The notes below the pieces were generated by a model. The model made no database searches and had not been told where the DNA came from. It was given only the letters and a program-made list of their open reading frames with translations. A DNA stretch of 64,000 nucleotides, from NCBI RefSeq assembly GCF_000282055.1, contig NZ_AKJZ01000009.1:1-64000 (forward strand). The letters are read 5' to 3'. Both the position numbers and the translations under genes were made by a program. The stretch's first letter is position 1. The number at the start of each line of letters is the position of its first letter. Origin of the DNA: Flavobacterium sp. CF136. Lineage in GTDB: Bacteria > Bacteroidota > Bacteroidia > Flavobacteriales > Flavobacteriaceae. This document shows, in pieces, positions 8,873 through 16,341 of the stretch.

Positions 8873-10680
8873 CAGATTCTCAATTACAAATAGAAACAAA
8901 AGCATTTATTGATCATGTAAAAAAACAGGCTGATTCATCAACTCAGCTTGTTTTTTGGATTGATTTATTTTGCGGTGCCGGCGGAACTTCTACAGGAATT
9001 CACTTTACAGACATTCCAAATATGTTTGTTGCAGCATGTGTTAATCATGATAAAAAGGCAATTTTAAGCCACGCTCAAAATCATCCTGATACATTGCATT
9101 TTACAGAAGATATTAGAGATTTCGAAGTTGTTAAAAAACTTAAATATTTATGTGATGAACTTAGAAAAGCTTTTCCTAACTGTAAAATAAATATTTGGGC
9201 TTCTCTGGAATGTACCAATTTTTCAAAGGCCAAAGGGGGTCAGGCTAGAGATGCGGATAGTCGGACTTTAGCAGATCACATGTTTATGTACTTAACAATT
9301 TTAGATCCTGATTACTTCTGGGTTGAAAATGTCAGGGAGTTTATGAGCTGGGGTCCTCTTGATGAAAAAGGTAAACCAATATCAAGAACAGCTGGTAAAG
9401 ATTATATATACTGGATTGATAAAGTTTGTTCACATGGTTATCAATACGATTCAAGAATATTGAATTCGGCTAATTATGGAGCTTACCAAAGTAGAGAAAG
9501 ATTATTTATTCAATTTGCAAAAAGGCTAACTACTGGAGTTGGTATTAAATCTTTACCAATAGCATGGCCAGAACAAACACATACAAAAGACAAAGTTGAA
9601 AGTCCATTATTTCCTATGGATAAATGGAAAGCAGTTCGAGAAGTTTTAGATCTAGATGATGAAGGTGTAAGCATATTTGAAAGAAAAAAGGGACTTTCAG
9701 ACAATACACTTAAAAGAATTTACGCTGGTCTTTTAAAATTTGTCGCTAATGGAGATGAAGTTTTCACTAAACGTTACAATGGTGGCAAAATAAAACCAGA
9801 ACAAAAAGTAAATTCTATTGAAAAACCAATGGGTACAATTTGTACAAATGGAACTCATGCTTTGGTAAAATCTGTTTTCCTGAAGAAGTATTATTCTGGA
9901 AGGCCAGAAGGTAAAGTAATTGGAGTTGATGGTCCGGCCGGAACAATTACAACTGTAGGTGGCCAAGCTATTGTCACAGCTTCACATCTGAATACTTATT
10001 ATGGTAATGGAGGCGTTCATTCAATTGATAAACCATGTCCAACAATAACAACTAAGGATAGAGTTGCTAAAGTTGATGTAAATTTTATAGATCAACAATA
10101 CGGTAATTCTTTACCTACAGATATAGAAAGTCCAATAGGAAGTTTAACGCAAAATCCAAAGTTTGCCTTAGTTAAAACAAAGCCTTGGATAATGGATACC
10201 AATTTTAATAATATTGGAAAAAGCATTGATGAACCATCTGCAACTATATTAGCTTGTCATAAGTACCCTTATATAGTTAAAGCTAAGCAATACATATTCA
10301 ATCCGGCTTGGGGTGGAAATAATGGTAGTATTGAAAATCCATGTTGTACGGTTGTTGCGCGACAAGATAAAGCCCCTTTGTATCTAGTTTCAACTGAACT
10401 TGGCGAAATAACAATTCCAATTTATGAAAGTGATTCTGAAACGATGATCCTTATTAAAAAGTTTATGGTTTCTCATGGAGTTATTGATATTAAAATGAGA
10501 ATGCTAAATATTCCTGAATTAAAACAAATTCAAGGATTTCCAAAAGACTATAAACTGATAGGTACCCAAACTGAGCAAAAGAAGTTTATCGGAAATGCGG
10601 TTGAGGTAAACCAAGCAAAAGCATTAGTGAAAAACAATTACAGATCATTGCAACAACACTCAATGAAAATATCAGGATAA
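8869..10680 (+). CDS. C5 cytosine DNA methyltransferase with repeated target-recognition region
   Basis: A 603-aa Dcm-type enzyme that transfers methyl groups from AdoMet to cytosine C5. Motif I is DLFCGAGG (32-39), catalytic Cys115 lies in LECTNF (in place of the usual PCQ), motif VI is WVENV (151-155), motif VIII is RERLF (209-213), and motifs IX-X are at the C terminus (QIQGFP, FIGNAVEV). The variable region between VIII and IX is long and holds six related units of about 34 residues (see findings). It overlaps the fused helicase-methyltransferase by 4 bp, so the phage carries a two-enzyme DNA-modification cassette. No cognate nuclease is visible. Confidence 0.93.
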   Translation: MTDSQLQIETKAFIDHVKKQADSSTQLVFWIDLFCGAGGTSTGIHFTDIPNMFVAACVNHDKKAILSHAQNHPDTLHFTEDIRDFEVVKKLKYLCDELRKAFPNCKINIWASLECTNFSKAKGGQARDADSRTLADHMFMYLTILDPDYFWVENVREFMSWGPLDEKGKPISRTAGKDYIYWIDKVCSHGYQYDSRILNSANYGAYQSRERLFIQFAKRLTTGVGIKSLPIAWPEQTHTKDKVESPLFPMDKWKAVREVLDLDDEGVSIFERKKGLSDNTLKRIYAGLLKFVANGDEVFTKRYNGGKIKPEQKVNSIEKPMGTICTNGTHALVKSVFLKKYYSGRPEGKVIGVDGPAGTITTVGGQAIVTASHLNTYYGNGGVHSIDKPCPTITTKDRVAKVDVNFIDQQYGNSLPTDIESPIGSLTQNPKFALVKTKPWIMDTNFNNIGKSIDEPSATILACHKYPYIVKAKQYIFNPAWGGNNGSIENPCCTVVARQDKAPLYLVSTELGEITIPIYESDSETMILIKKFMVSHGVIDIKMRMLNIPELKQIQGFPKDYKLIGTQTEQKKFIGNAVEVNQAKALVKNNYRSLQQHSMKISG

Positions 10681-10991
10681 TGAGCCAGCTAAACCTTTTC
10701 GAAGAATACGAAATAGATCAAAGAAACGAAAAACTATCAAAGGCTGCCAATGATATATTGGCAGCTGTAAATGATGGAATGAAAGTAAAATATGAACCTC
10801 ACTATTACTTTCAGGAAGGCGGCTTAATTGTATTGATGGCAGTAAATAAATTCAAGGATGCAATATTTAATATCCTTGATCTGGACGGAAATGTGCCAAG
10901 GGAATTTGGCTCATGCTGGCGAAACATTCAGCACATAAAACAAGATTTAACTAAATACAAATCACAATATGAAAATCACATTAAACAGTAA
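10680..10991 (+). CDS. Hypothetical phage protein with N-terminal clamp-binding motif
   Basis: A 103-aa protein beginning MSQLNLFEEYE. QLNLF fits the bacterial beta-clamp-binding consensus QL(S/D)LF, and the next gene encodes a sliding clamp. The rest is helical with no catalytic motif. The ATG overlaps the methyltransferase TAA by one base, and the 3' end overlaps dnaN by 23 bp. A clamp partner or regulator is inferred. Confidence 0.72.
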   Translation: MSQLNLFEEYEIDQRNEKLSKAANDILAAVNDGMKVKYEPHYYFQEGGLIVLMAVNKFKDAIFNILDLDGNVPREFGSCWRNIQHIKQDLTKYKSQYENHIKQ

Positions 10992-12084
10992 AAATTTATT
11001 AGAAAAACTATTAATCTTAAATGGAGTTATCAATTCTTCAAACACACTCCCAATATTGGATAACTTCTTATTTGAAATTGATGGGAATCAGCTTAAAATA
11101 ACCGCAACGGATTTGGAAACTACAATTACCTCAACATTGGAAATTACATCTCCGGACAAAGGATCCGTTGCGATATCGGCCAGAATGCTGATAGATATTT
11201 TAAAAACGTTTCGGGAGCAGCCTCTTGTCTTTTCGGTTTTGGAAAACAGTATTATTGAGATAAGTTCAGAGTCCGGAATTTATTCAATTGCTTATGCCGA
11301 TGCAAAAGATTATCCTAAATCCGTGGAACTCCAAAATGCTCAGACTTCAATTATCAATTCTAAAGTTTTAGCAAAAGCAATTAATAAAACAATTTTCGCC
11401 ACCGGAACAGATGATTTAAGGCCAACAATGACAGGTGTTTTGTTTCAGTTTTCACCATTAGGGTTAAACTTTGTCGCAACGGACGCTCATAAGTTGGTAA
11501 AATATTCAAGAACAGATATTATTTCAGATGAGGAAATCGATTTAATTGTTCCAAAAAAGCCTTTGAATGTTTTAAAAGGTATTCTTTCAACATTAGATGT
11601 TGAGGTAGAGTTATCATACAATCAAACAAATGCAATTTTTACTTTTGAGGATTACGTACTTCTTTCGAGACTGGTTGAAGGTAAATATCCAAAATACGAA
11701 AGTGTTATTCCAAAGGAAAATCCCAATAAAGCAATTATTAATAGAAATCAGCTTTTAAGTTCCGTAAAGTGTGTTTCTATATTCTCAAATAAAACAACCA
11801 AACAAGTTGTGATTAATTTTGCCGGTAACGAAATACAGCTTTCTGCTGAGGATGCTGACTACTCAAATAAGGCTGATGAGCGATTAAATTGCAATTATCA
11901 AGGCGAAGACACTATAATCGGTTTTAATGCAAAATACATGTCCGAAATCATTAGCATTTTAAATTCTGAAGAACTGAACTTTGAATTTTCACTACCAAAT
12001 CGAGCAGCAATTATAACTCCTGCAGATGGAGAAGTTCCAGAAGAAAAACTTCTCATGTTAATTATGCCATCATTAATAACTTAA
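10969..12084 (+). CDS. dnaN: Phage-encoded DNA polymerase III beta subunit (sliding clamp)
   Basis: A 371-aa protein of normal bacterial DnaN length, with the canonical opening (MKITLNSKNLLEKL...TLPILDNFLFE) and the repeating clamp-domain blocks, including FVATDAHKL in domain 2 and LLMLIMPS at the C terminus. It would form a ring on DNA and tether polymerase or repair enzymes. Host cells have their own dnaN near oriC, so this is a second, phage copy. It overlaps a gene whose product carries a clamp-binding motif. No phage DNA polymerase is seen in the window, so it may recruit the host polymerase. Confidence 0.93.
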   Translation: MKITLNSKNLLEKLLILNGVINSSNTLPILDNFLFEIDGNQLKITATDLETTITSTLEITSPDKGSVAISARMLIDILKTFREQPLVFSVLENSIIEISSESGIYSIAYADAKDYPKSVELQNAQTSIINSKVLAKAINKTIFATGTDDLRPTMTGVLFQFSPLGLNFVATDAHKLVKYSRTDIISDEEIDLIVPKKPLNVLKGILSTLDVEVELSYNQTNAIFTFEDYVLLSRLVEGKYPKYESVIPKENPNKAIINRNQLLSSVKCVSIFSNKTTKQVVINFAGNEIQLSAEDADYSNKADERLNCNYQGEDTIIGFNAKYMSEIISILNSEELNFEFSLPNRAAIITPADGEVPEEKLLMLIMPSLIT

Positions 12085-12095
12085 AAAATACAATC

Positions 12096-12338
12096 ATGAA
12101 AAAATATTTAGGATTTACAGTCACAGAATGGATTTCTATAGTAATTCTATTCGCAGTAGTTGTAAAAGTGTCTATGTATATCATAGACAATGGAAAAAGA
12201 TAATATCCTTATTCTATATGGGAATTTTTGGTTGTCGCCAAGGTAGCTAGTTATAATGATCGTATCACTGAATGGAATAATAAGGGAATTTTCATTGAAT
12301 CCAGTCAAATTATAGCCAGACTTTCAAACCGTCCTTAA
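12096..12338 (+). pseudogene. Small membrane protein gene interrupted by in-frame TAA
   Basis: The ATG at 12096 opens a frame encoding a charged start and one hydrophobic helix (WISIVILFAVVVKVSMYII). It reaches TAA at 12201-12203 after 35 codons. The same frame then stays open for 44 more codons (YPYSIWEFLVVAKVASYNDR and onward to RLSNRP) and stops at 12336 inside the terminator hairpin. Either the 35-aa product is the whole gene, or this is an 80-codon gene with one nonsense codon. I prefer the second, given two similar cases nearby. Confidence 0.5.
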
Positions 12339-12352
12339 TTGGGCGGTTTTTT
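12326..12352 (+). terminator. Intrinsic terminator
   Basis: AAACCGTCC pairs with GGGCGGTTT over nine base pairs (one G-T) around a TTAATT loop, followed by T residues. It separates the dnaN-containing unit from the downstream small-gene cluster. Confidence 0.85.
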
Positions 12353-12375
12353 ATTAACTCAAAAAAATTAAACTT

Positions 12376-12672
12376 ATGGAATTTATAGATGGTGAATTCG
12401 AATATGAAGGATCTGAATTGGAAAATATGGAGATGCCGACTCCATGTCAAAAATGCGGTGAATGGTTTGATCTACATACCGGATATGGTTCAAAAAAATG
12501 GTTTCCTAAAACAACAATATGCTCAGACTGTCACGAACTTGAAGAAGATGAGATTGATATTGATGAAGAAATTTCAGACCTAAAAGAAACAATTTCTGAT
12601 GCTGAAGATACTATTTCAACAGCAAAGAAAAGACTAAAAGAATTGGCTGACAATGGTCACGATATAGAATAA
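12376..12672 (+). CDS. Small acidic zinc-ribbon phage protein
   Basis: A 98-aa very acidic protein. A CxxC pair (PCQKCGEWF) and a second pair (CSDCHELEE) about 25 residues later form a likely zinc ribbon; the C-terminal third is a charged helix (LKETISDAEDTISTAKKRL) able to form a coiled coil. It follows a terminator, so it is probably the first gene of the next unit. Function unknown. Confidence 0.7.
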   Translation: MEFIDGEFEYEGSELENMEMPTPCQKCGEWFDLHTGYGSKKWFPKTTICSDCHELEEDEIDIDEEISDLKETISDAEDTISTAKKRLKELADNGHDIE

Positions 12673-12722
12673 AACCAAAATACGTAATAATTCAATTTAT
12701 TACATAAATACACCATAAACTT

Positions 12723-13037
12723 ATGAATGATGAAGAAAATGCAAAACAGGAATTAATGAATATGTCAAGTGAACAACTTGAACTTGTAGATCATGATTTA
12801 TTCAAATGGATATGCTCAGGAAAAAACTGCTGCAGATCAACAAAAGTTAGAGATTATGGTATTCATCCAATTTACTATCATAAGCGAATTACTCCTCATT
12901 TCATGAACATGAACTATTTCTATTTCATGTGTGCAAAACATTATAAAATTTACAAAGCTTTAATCAAAAACTATCCAGTTGAAAAAGTCAGAGAAAAGCT
13001 TTTCGACTTTACAAAACCGCGATTAATAAAATTATAA
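12723..13037 (+). CDS. Hypothetical phage protein, cysteine-containing
   Basis: A 104-aa protein with a short Cys cluster (WICSGKNCCRSTK, residues about 30-42) and a later Cys-x2-His (MCAKHYK), which together could bind zinc. The rest is basic and aromatic-rich. It lies 50 bp after the zinc-ribbon gene and 3 bp before the next gene. Confidence 0.62.
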   Translation: MNDEENAKQELMNMSSEQLELVDHDLFKWICSGKNCCRSTKVRDYGIHPIYYHKRITPHFMNMNYFYFMCAKHYKIYKALIKNYPVEKVREKLFDFTKPRLIKL

Positions 13038-13040
13038 ATT

Positions 13041-13442
13041 ATGGATGCAAATTATTATTTCTGCTCACAAGCAGTAGTTGATCAGTTCAAACCAGAACAA
13101 GTTTCTAAACCTTTTAAAAGTGGCTTTCAAATCGATGGATATACGCCTCATTATGTTGCCTGGCTAAACTGGGATGAAGTGAAAAAGCATTATGATGAAG
13201 TTGTAGTTCCTAATAAAGAAAAAGACTATGATGCTTATTCAAACTTTTGGGCACAGGAATTAGTTCCGGGGCAAATGTATGTTAAGGATATTGATTTGGA
13301 GCAAGCTAAGTTATTTGGTTTGTTATGGGAAATAGAATTAAAAACCGGATTAACTAAAACCAATAATCAAGCAATGACAATTTACAATCTTACTGAAAGG
13401 GAAGGATTGAATCCTATTGACTTGATTAATAAAATAGCTTAG
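13041..13442 (+). CDS. Hypothetical phage protein
   Basis: A 133-aa soluble protein without recognisable motifs; the middle is rich in Asp, Tyr and Trp. It starts 3 bp after its neighbour, and its TAG ends 2 bp before the next ATG. Codon use is like the neighbours, supporting coding. Confidence 0.62.
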   Translation: MDANYYFCSQAVVDQFKPEQVSKPFKSGFQIDGYTPHYVAWLNWDEVKKHYDEVVVPNKEKDYDAYSNFWAQELVPGQMYVKDIDLEQAKLFGLLWEIELKTGLTKTNNQAMTIYNLTEREGLNPIDLINKIA

Positions 13443-13444
13443 TG

Positions 13445-13849
13445 ATGACTAAAGAAACAAAAATACAAATGGAATGGATCGAACTTGGTTTCGAGCCATC
13501 AAGCTTTGATGAAGGTGGTTGGATTGATTTCAATGATCTCCCGGAGGACTTCGACATAGGCAACTTAGATGCAAAGCATTATCAAGAACCTGATGTGGAT
13601 TACAGAACTACTTTGGTTCGCCCTAAAGATTTGAGAGGCTTAGAAGATAACAACGGTTGGATTAAAATTGATAGTGAAGCCGATTTACCGAAAGATAAAT
13701 CTATAGAATTTGATATTTGCAGATTTGAGAAAGATGGAACATTTGTTTCCGACAAGGCTATTGGTTATAGTAATCTTAAATTACATGTAAGAGATAAATT
13801 AATTACACATTATAAACCAACTGATGTATTAAATCCACCATTATACTAA
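13445..13849 (+). CDS. Hypothetical phage protein
   Basis: A 134-aa acidic protein starting at the ATG at 13445; an adjacent in-frame GTG at 13442 overlaps the previous stop and is less likely. No domain recognised. It is 4 bp before the next gene and part of the small-gene cluster. Confidence 0.6.
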   Translation: MTKETKIQMEWIELGFEPSSFDEGGWIDFNDLPEDFDIGNLDAKHYQEPDVDYRTTLVRPKDLRGLEDNNGWIKIDSEADLPKDKSIEFDICRFEKDGTFVSDKAIGYSNLKLHVRDKLITHYKPTDVLNPPLY

Positions 13850-13853
13850 AGCC

Positions 13854-14111
13854 ATGACAACAGATCAATTAAAATACAAGATAGGATTTCAAATTGGTTT
13901 AATGCAATTCTTAGGAAAAACAGAAGAGCAAACCATTGAAGATATAACTCAACTGGCAGTTGATTATGCTGAACCGATAAAGGAAGTTTTAAAAGAATTG
14001 GTTCAACTTAAAGACTGGAAAGATAGTCAAGGCAAAGATGAAGTTTATTTAAAATCTATGCCGGAAGTTTGGGAGAAAGCAAAACAACTAATTAAAACTA
14101 TAGATGTATGA
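13854..14111 (+). CDS. Hypothetical small helical phage protein
   Basis: An 85-aa mostly helical protein (EEQTIEDITQLAVDYAEPIK in the middle), with no family I recognise. Its TGA overlaps the ATG of the following interrupted gene (ATGA at 14108-14111), the usual junction in this operon. Confidence 0.6.
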   Translation: MTTDQLKYKIGFQIGLMQFLGKTEEQTIEDITQLAVDYAEPIKEVLKELVQLKDWKDSQGKDEVYLKSMPEVWEKAKQLIKTIDV

Positions 14112-14389
14112 GTAAGTTTAAAAATGTAAAATGGGAAGTAGTAGAGCATAGCTGGTCCGACACTTCAATTCAGGATCAAGATGGAAACGTCATTTGTACA
14201 AAATCAATTTACGATGAAGCTACAGAATAAACTCAGGACCAACTTGAAAGTGAGGTTTCGGATAACTTTAATTTGATTGCAGTTGCTCCTGTAATGTTTC
14301 AAGAGCTGGTTAAAATATTTGAAACCTACGATAAAGGAACTGAGACTTACAAAAGGCTTGACGAAATAATTAATCGTGTAACATCATGA
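14108..14389 (+). pseudogene. Small phage gene interrupted by in-frame TAA
   Basis: The ATG at 14108 overlaps the upstream stop (ATGA). Forty codons (MSKFKNVKWEVVEHSW through DEATE) reach TAA at 14228-14230. The same frame stays open for 52 more codons (TQDQLESEVSDNFNLIAVAP and onward to INRVTS), and its TGA at 14387-14389 overlaps the next gene's ATG as ATGA. Both operon-style junctions are therefore preserved at the ends of the full 93-codon frame, strong evidence that the ancestral gene spanned it. The 40-aa product may still be made. Confidence 0.78.
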
Positions 14390-14988
14390 AAGCATTATCT
14401 ATCAAACAACCTTGGGCGCATCTAATAGCTGCCGGGATAAAGGACATTGAGAACAGAACCTGGCGAACTAATTTCAGAGGCAGGATTTATATTCATGCAT
14501 CTGGAAAAGTTTATCCATTTTTCAAAGGAAATAATTTAGCGTTTCCAGTAGATCAATGGGAGGTGATAAAGAAGAGGGTTGATGTACATAAACAAGAAGA
14601 GCATGATAAATTCTTTTTAACCTCTGCTATTATCGGTGAAGTTGATATTGTTGATTGCGTTATTAATCATTCAAGTATTTGGGCTGAAAAAACACCAATG
14701 AATCACTATCCAATTCCAAAAGATAAAAAAATTTATAATTGGGTGTTAGCTAATCCTATCCTTTATGACAAACCAATTCTAAATGTAAAAGGAAAGCTTT
14801 CTTTCTGGGAGTTCAGAGAATTAAAAGAATGCCGTTGCTGCACTAATAATGAAGCAGATGAAGAATTGCATGTTTGTGAAAGATGTGAGCAGGAATTTTG
14901 CTCATATTGTCAAGCTCCTTATAATCAATTTAGCCAAATAGATTATAACTGCTGTAATTATTGTGCAGATAAAGATGATAAAAACTAA
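14386..14988 (+). CDS. ASCH-domain protein with C-terminal cysteine-rich (zinc) domain
   Basis: A 200-aa protein. Residues 1-150 form an ASCH domain: MKALSIKQPWAHLIAAGIKD, then the conserved ENRTWRT and GRIYIHASGK. ASCH proteins have a PUA-like fold tied to RNA or modified-nucleotide binding. The last 50 residues hold about ten cysteines in CRCC, CERC, CSYC, CCNYC patterns with a His, a RING/PHD-like zinc domain. Many phages carry ASCH genes, but this zinc extension is less usual. Its ATG overlaps the upstream frame's TGA. Confidence 0.82.
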   Translation: MKALSIKQPWAHLIAAGIKDIENRTWRTNFRGRIYIHASGKVYPFFKGNNLAFPVDQWEVIKKRVDVHKQEEHDKFFLTSAIIGEVDIVDCVINHSSIWAEKTPMNHYPIPKDKKIYNWVLANPILYDKPILNVKGKLSFWEFRELKECRCCTNNEADEELHVCERCEQEFCSYCQAPYNQFSQIDYNCCNYCADKDDKN

Positions 14989-15000
14989 AAAATTATTTTC

Positions 15001-15252
15001 ATGCTGACAAAATAACAGAACCACTCTCACTTTTGGACCGAAAATAAGATAGTATACGAAAGCTATAATACAATTCGGGGTTTACGCTTCAGACAGATTG
15101 AAGAATTATGGTTTTACTATCCAGATCACCAAAAACTAACACAACCAATGATTGATTATCTAAACCGGATGTTTGAAAATAAACCAGAATTAAAAGAAGA
15201 AATTCCTATAGTCCAGGAACAACCTCAACAGGATCAATTATCATTATTTTAA
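15001..15252 (+). pseudogene. Small phage gene interrupted at codon 5 by in-frame TAA; ends in clamp-binding motif
   Basis: The ATG at 15001 gives MLTK, then TAA at 15013-15015. The frame then runs 78 codons without a stop (QNHSHFWTENKIVYESYNTI and onward) to a TAA at 15250. The reading frame ends in QDQLSLF, a textbook beta-clamp-binding C terminus. No ATG occurs between the early TAA and about codon 50, so a simple downstream start would lose most of the protein. Either the gene is nonsense-mutated, or it uses an unusual start or readthrough. Confidence 0.7.
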
Positions 15253-15263
15253 AAATATAATTT

Positions 15264-15470
15264 ATGGATGCAGATATACAAGGCTGTCTAAATCAAATAG
15301 ACAGAAGTTACAAAGCTTTTCAACATAACGGTAAATCATTGACAAAATTAGAAGTACAGGCAGTTTTAGAGTACGGAAAAGCACAAGGATATAAATCTGT
15401 TTCTGAAATAAAAGATTCAGATGTTGATGATATCCTAAATAAAGTCAACAAAATAAAACCAATAAAATAA
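15264..15470 (+). CDS. Hypothetical small phage protein
   Basis: A 68-aa protein, helical and charged, with no recognised family. It starts 11 bp after the interrupted clamp-motif gene and ends 2 bp before the lipoprotein gene. Confidence 0.58.
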   Translation: MDADIQGCLNQIDRSYKAFQHNGKSLTKLEVQAVLEYGKAQGYKSVSEIKDSDVDDILNKVNKIKPIK

Positions 15471-15472
15471 TT

Positions 15473-15691
15473 ATGAAAAAAATAACCTTACTTCTGACTA
15501 TATTAATTTTAGTGTCATGTACTGGCAAAAGAAGAGATTTTTGTATAAGATTAAAATCTAACGAAAATTCTAGTTATTCATGGATATATTGCGATAGCGT
15601 TAAAATGAAATCCAAAAATGAAGCCATTTTTTACATAAATGGAAAGGGAAACAATTTATTTGGCTACGAAATTAGTATTCAATCAAATTAA
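15473..15691 (+). CDS. Small phage-encoded lipoprotein
   Basis: A 72-aa protein with a signal peptide (MKKITLLLTILILVSC), a lipobox ending LVSC and Cys16 as the lipidation site. The mature part is about 55 residues with no known domain. It is the last rightward gene of this cluster. A surface lipoprotein in an early or lysogenic region may alter the cell envelope, for example by superinfection exclusion; that is an inference. Confidence 0.7.
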   Translation: MKKITLLLTILILVSCTGKRRDFCIRLKSNENSSYSWIYCDSVKMKSKNEAIFYINGKGNNLFGYEISIQSN

Positions 15692-15788
15692 TTTGAACTA
15701 CATTTTTTTCGTATTTCAGTATTTTAAACATTCCTTTAAAATAAGTATCTAAGGCAATAAGTTACACGGGCCGGAGATAAAAATATTA

Positions 15789-15983
15789 TTACAGTTTTTC
15801 AGCTTGCTTTTTGATAAAAGATATAAGATCTTGGTGATTTTTTTCATTGAATGAATGTCTAGTGTTATTTGGATTGTTTTTGCTTTTGAAAGTAGCGTAA
15901 GCAATTCCCATAGCATCGGCAGCTTTAACGCCAGTCATTCCGAAATCATTAAGTACTTTGTGTATTTTGTCAATTGGTTCCAT
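15789..15983 (-). CDS. Small HTH regulator, Cro-like
   Basis: A 64-aa protein on the opposite strand to its neighbours. Residues about 12-35 (FGMTGVKAADAMGIAYATFK) give a helix-turn-helix of the Cro/CI class: first helix, 'GvkaAdamGi' turn, then recognition helix. Size and location between the early and packaging modules suit a phage switch regulator. A -7-type promoter sequence lies 26 bp upstream of the start. No larger CI-type repressor is present in the window. Confidence 0.72.
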   Translation of the reverse strand: MEPIDKIHKVLNDFGMTGVKAADAMGIAYATFKSKNNPNNTRHSFNEKNHQDLISFIKKQAEKL

Positions 15984-16008
15984 ATTGTTTTAATTATTAT
16001 ATTTACTG

Positions 16009-16016
16009 CAAATTTA
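16009..16016 (-). promoter_or_regulatory. Candidate -7 element for the Cro-like gene
   Basis: On the minus strand this reads TAAATTTG, a perfect TAnnTTTG match, 26 bp upstream of the start codon at 15983. A -33 TTG at the usual 19-21 bp spacing is not evident (the nearest is 26 bp away), so confidence is moderate. Confidence 0.45.
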
Positions 16017-16050
16017 ATTTTAATAGTTAAGTTTCCTTTCTACAAAAGGT

Positions 16051-16077
16051 AAAAACCTCTCGTATTGAGAGGTTTTT
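16051..16077. terminator. Bidirectional intrinsic terminator
   Basis: AAAAACCTCTC and GAGAGGTTTTT form an 11-bp stem around GTATT, with A and T tracts on either side so it can work in both directions. It sits between the leftward gene at 16082 and the Cro-like gene, so the latter must have its own promoter. Confidence 0.85.
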
Positions 16078-16081
16078 TTGT

Positions 16082-16297
16082 TTATTTTGAATTATGATCA
16101 CGCATTATTATAAAATTGTAATCAATGAAAAATTTACCGTTTTTTGATTTTGCAATTCTTTTTGCGTTTATTTTATATGTAAACCCTCCAATCCACTCAT
16201 CATCTTGATTAGAAACTCTCCAATATGGATAATCAAGTATTTCTGCTTTCCACCAAATAACAATTTTTTTAGGTATATTTTTTAATTTATTAGGCAT
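16082..16297 (-). CDS. Hypothetical small phage protein
   Basis: A 71-aa basic, Trp/Tyr-rich protein (WWKAEILDYPYWRVS near the N terminus) of unknown function. It reads leftward, followed 5 bp later by a strong terminator, and lies 44 bp downstream of the SH3-like gene, so the two probably share a transcript. Confidence 0.55.
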   Translation of the reverse strand: MPNKLKNIPKKIVIWWKAEILDYPYWRVSNQDDEWIGGFTYKINAKRIAKSKNGKFFIDYNFIIMRDHNSK

Positions 16298-16341
16298 AAT
16301 TGTTTTTTTTAAGAGGAGGTTTTTACACCCCCTCTGATTAA

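Noticed and set aside
12389..12583. Second frame overlapping the zinc-ribbon gene
   Set aside because: It is fully inside a better gene in another frame, with unnatural amino-acid composition.
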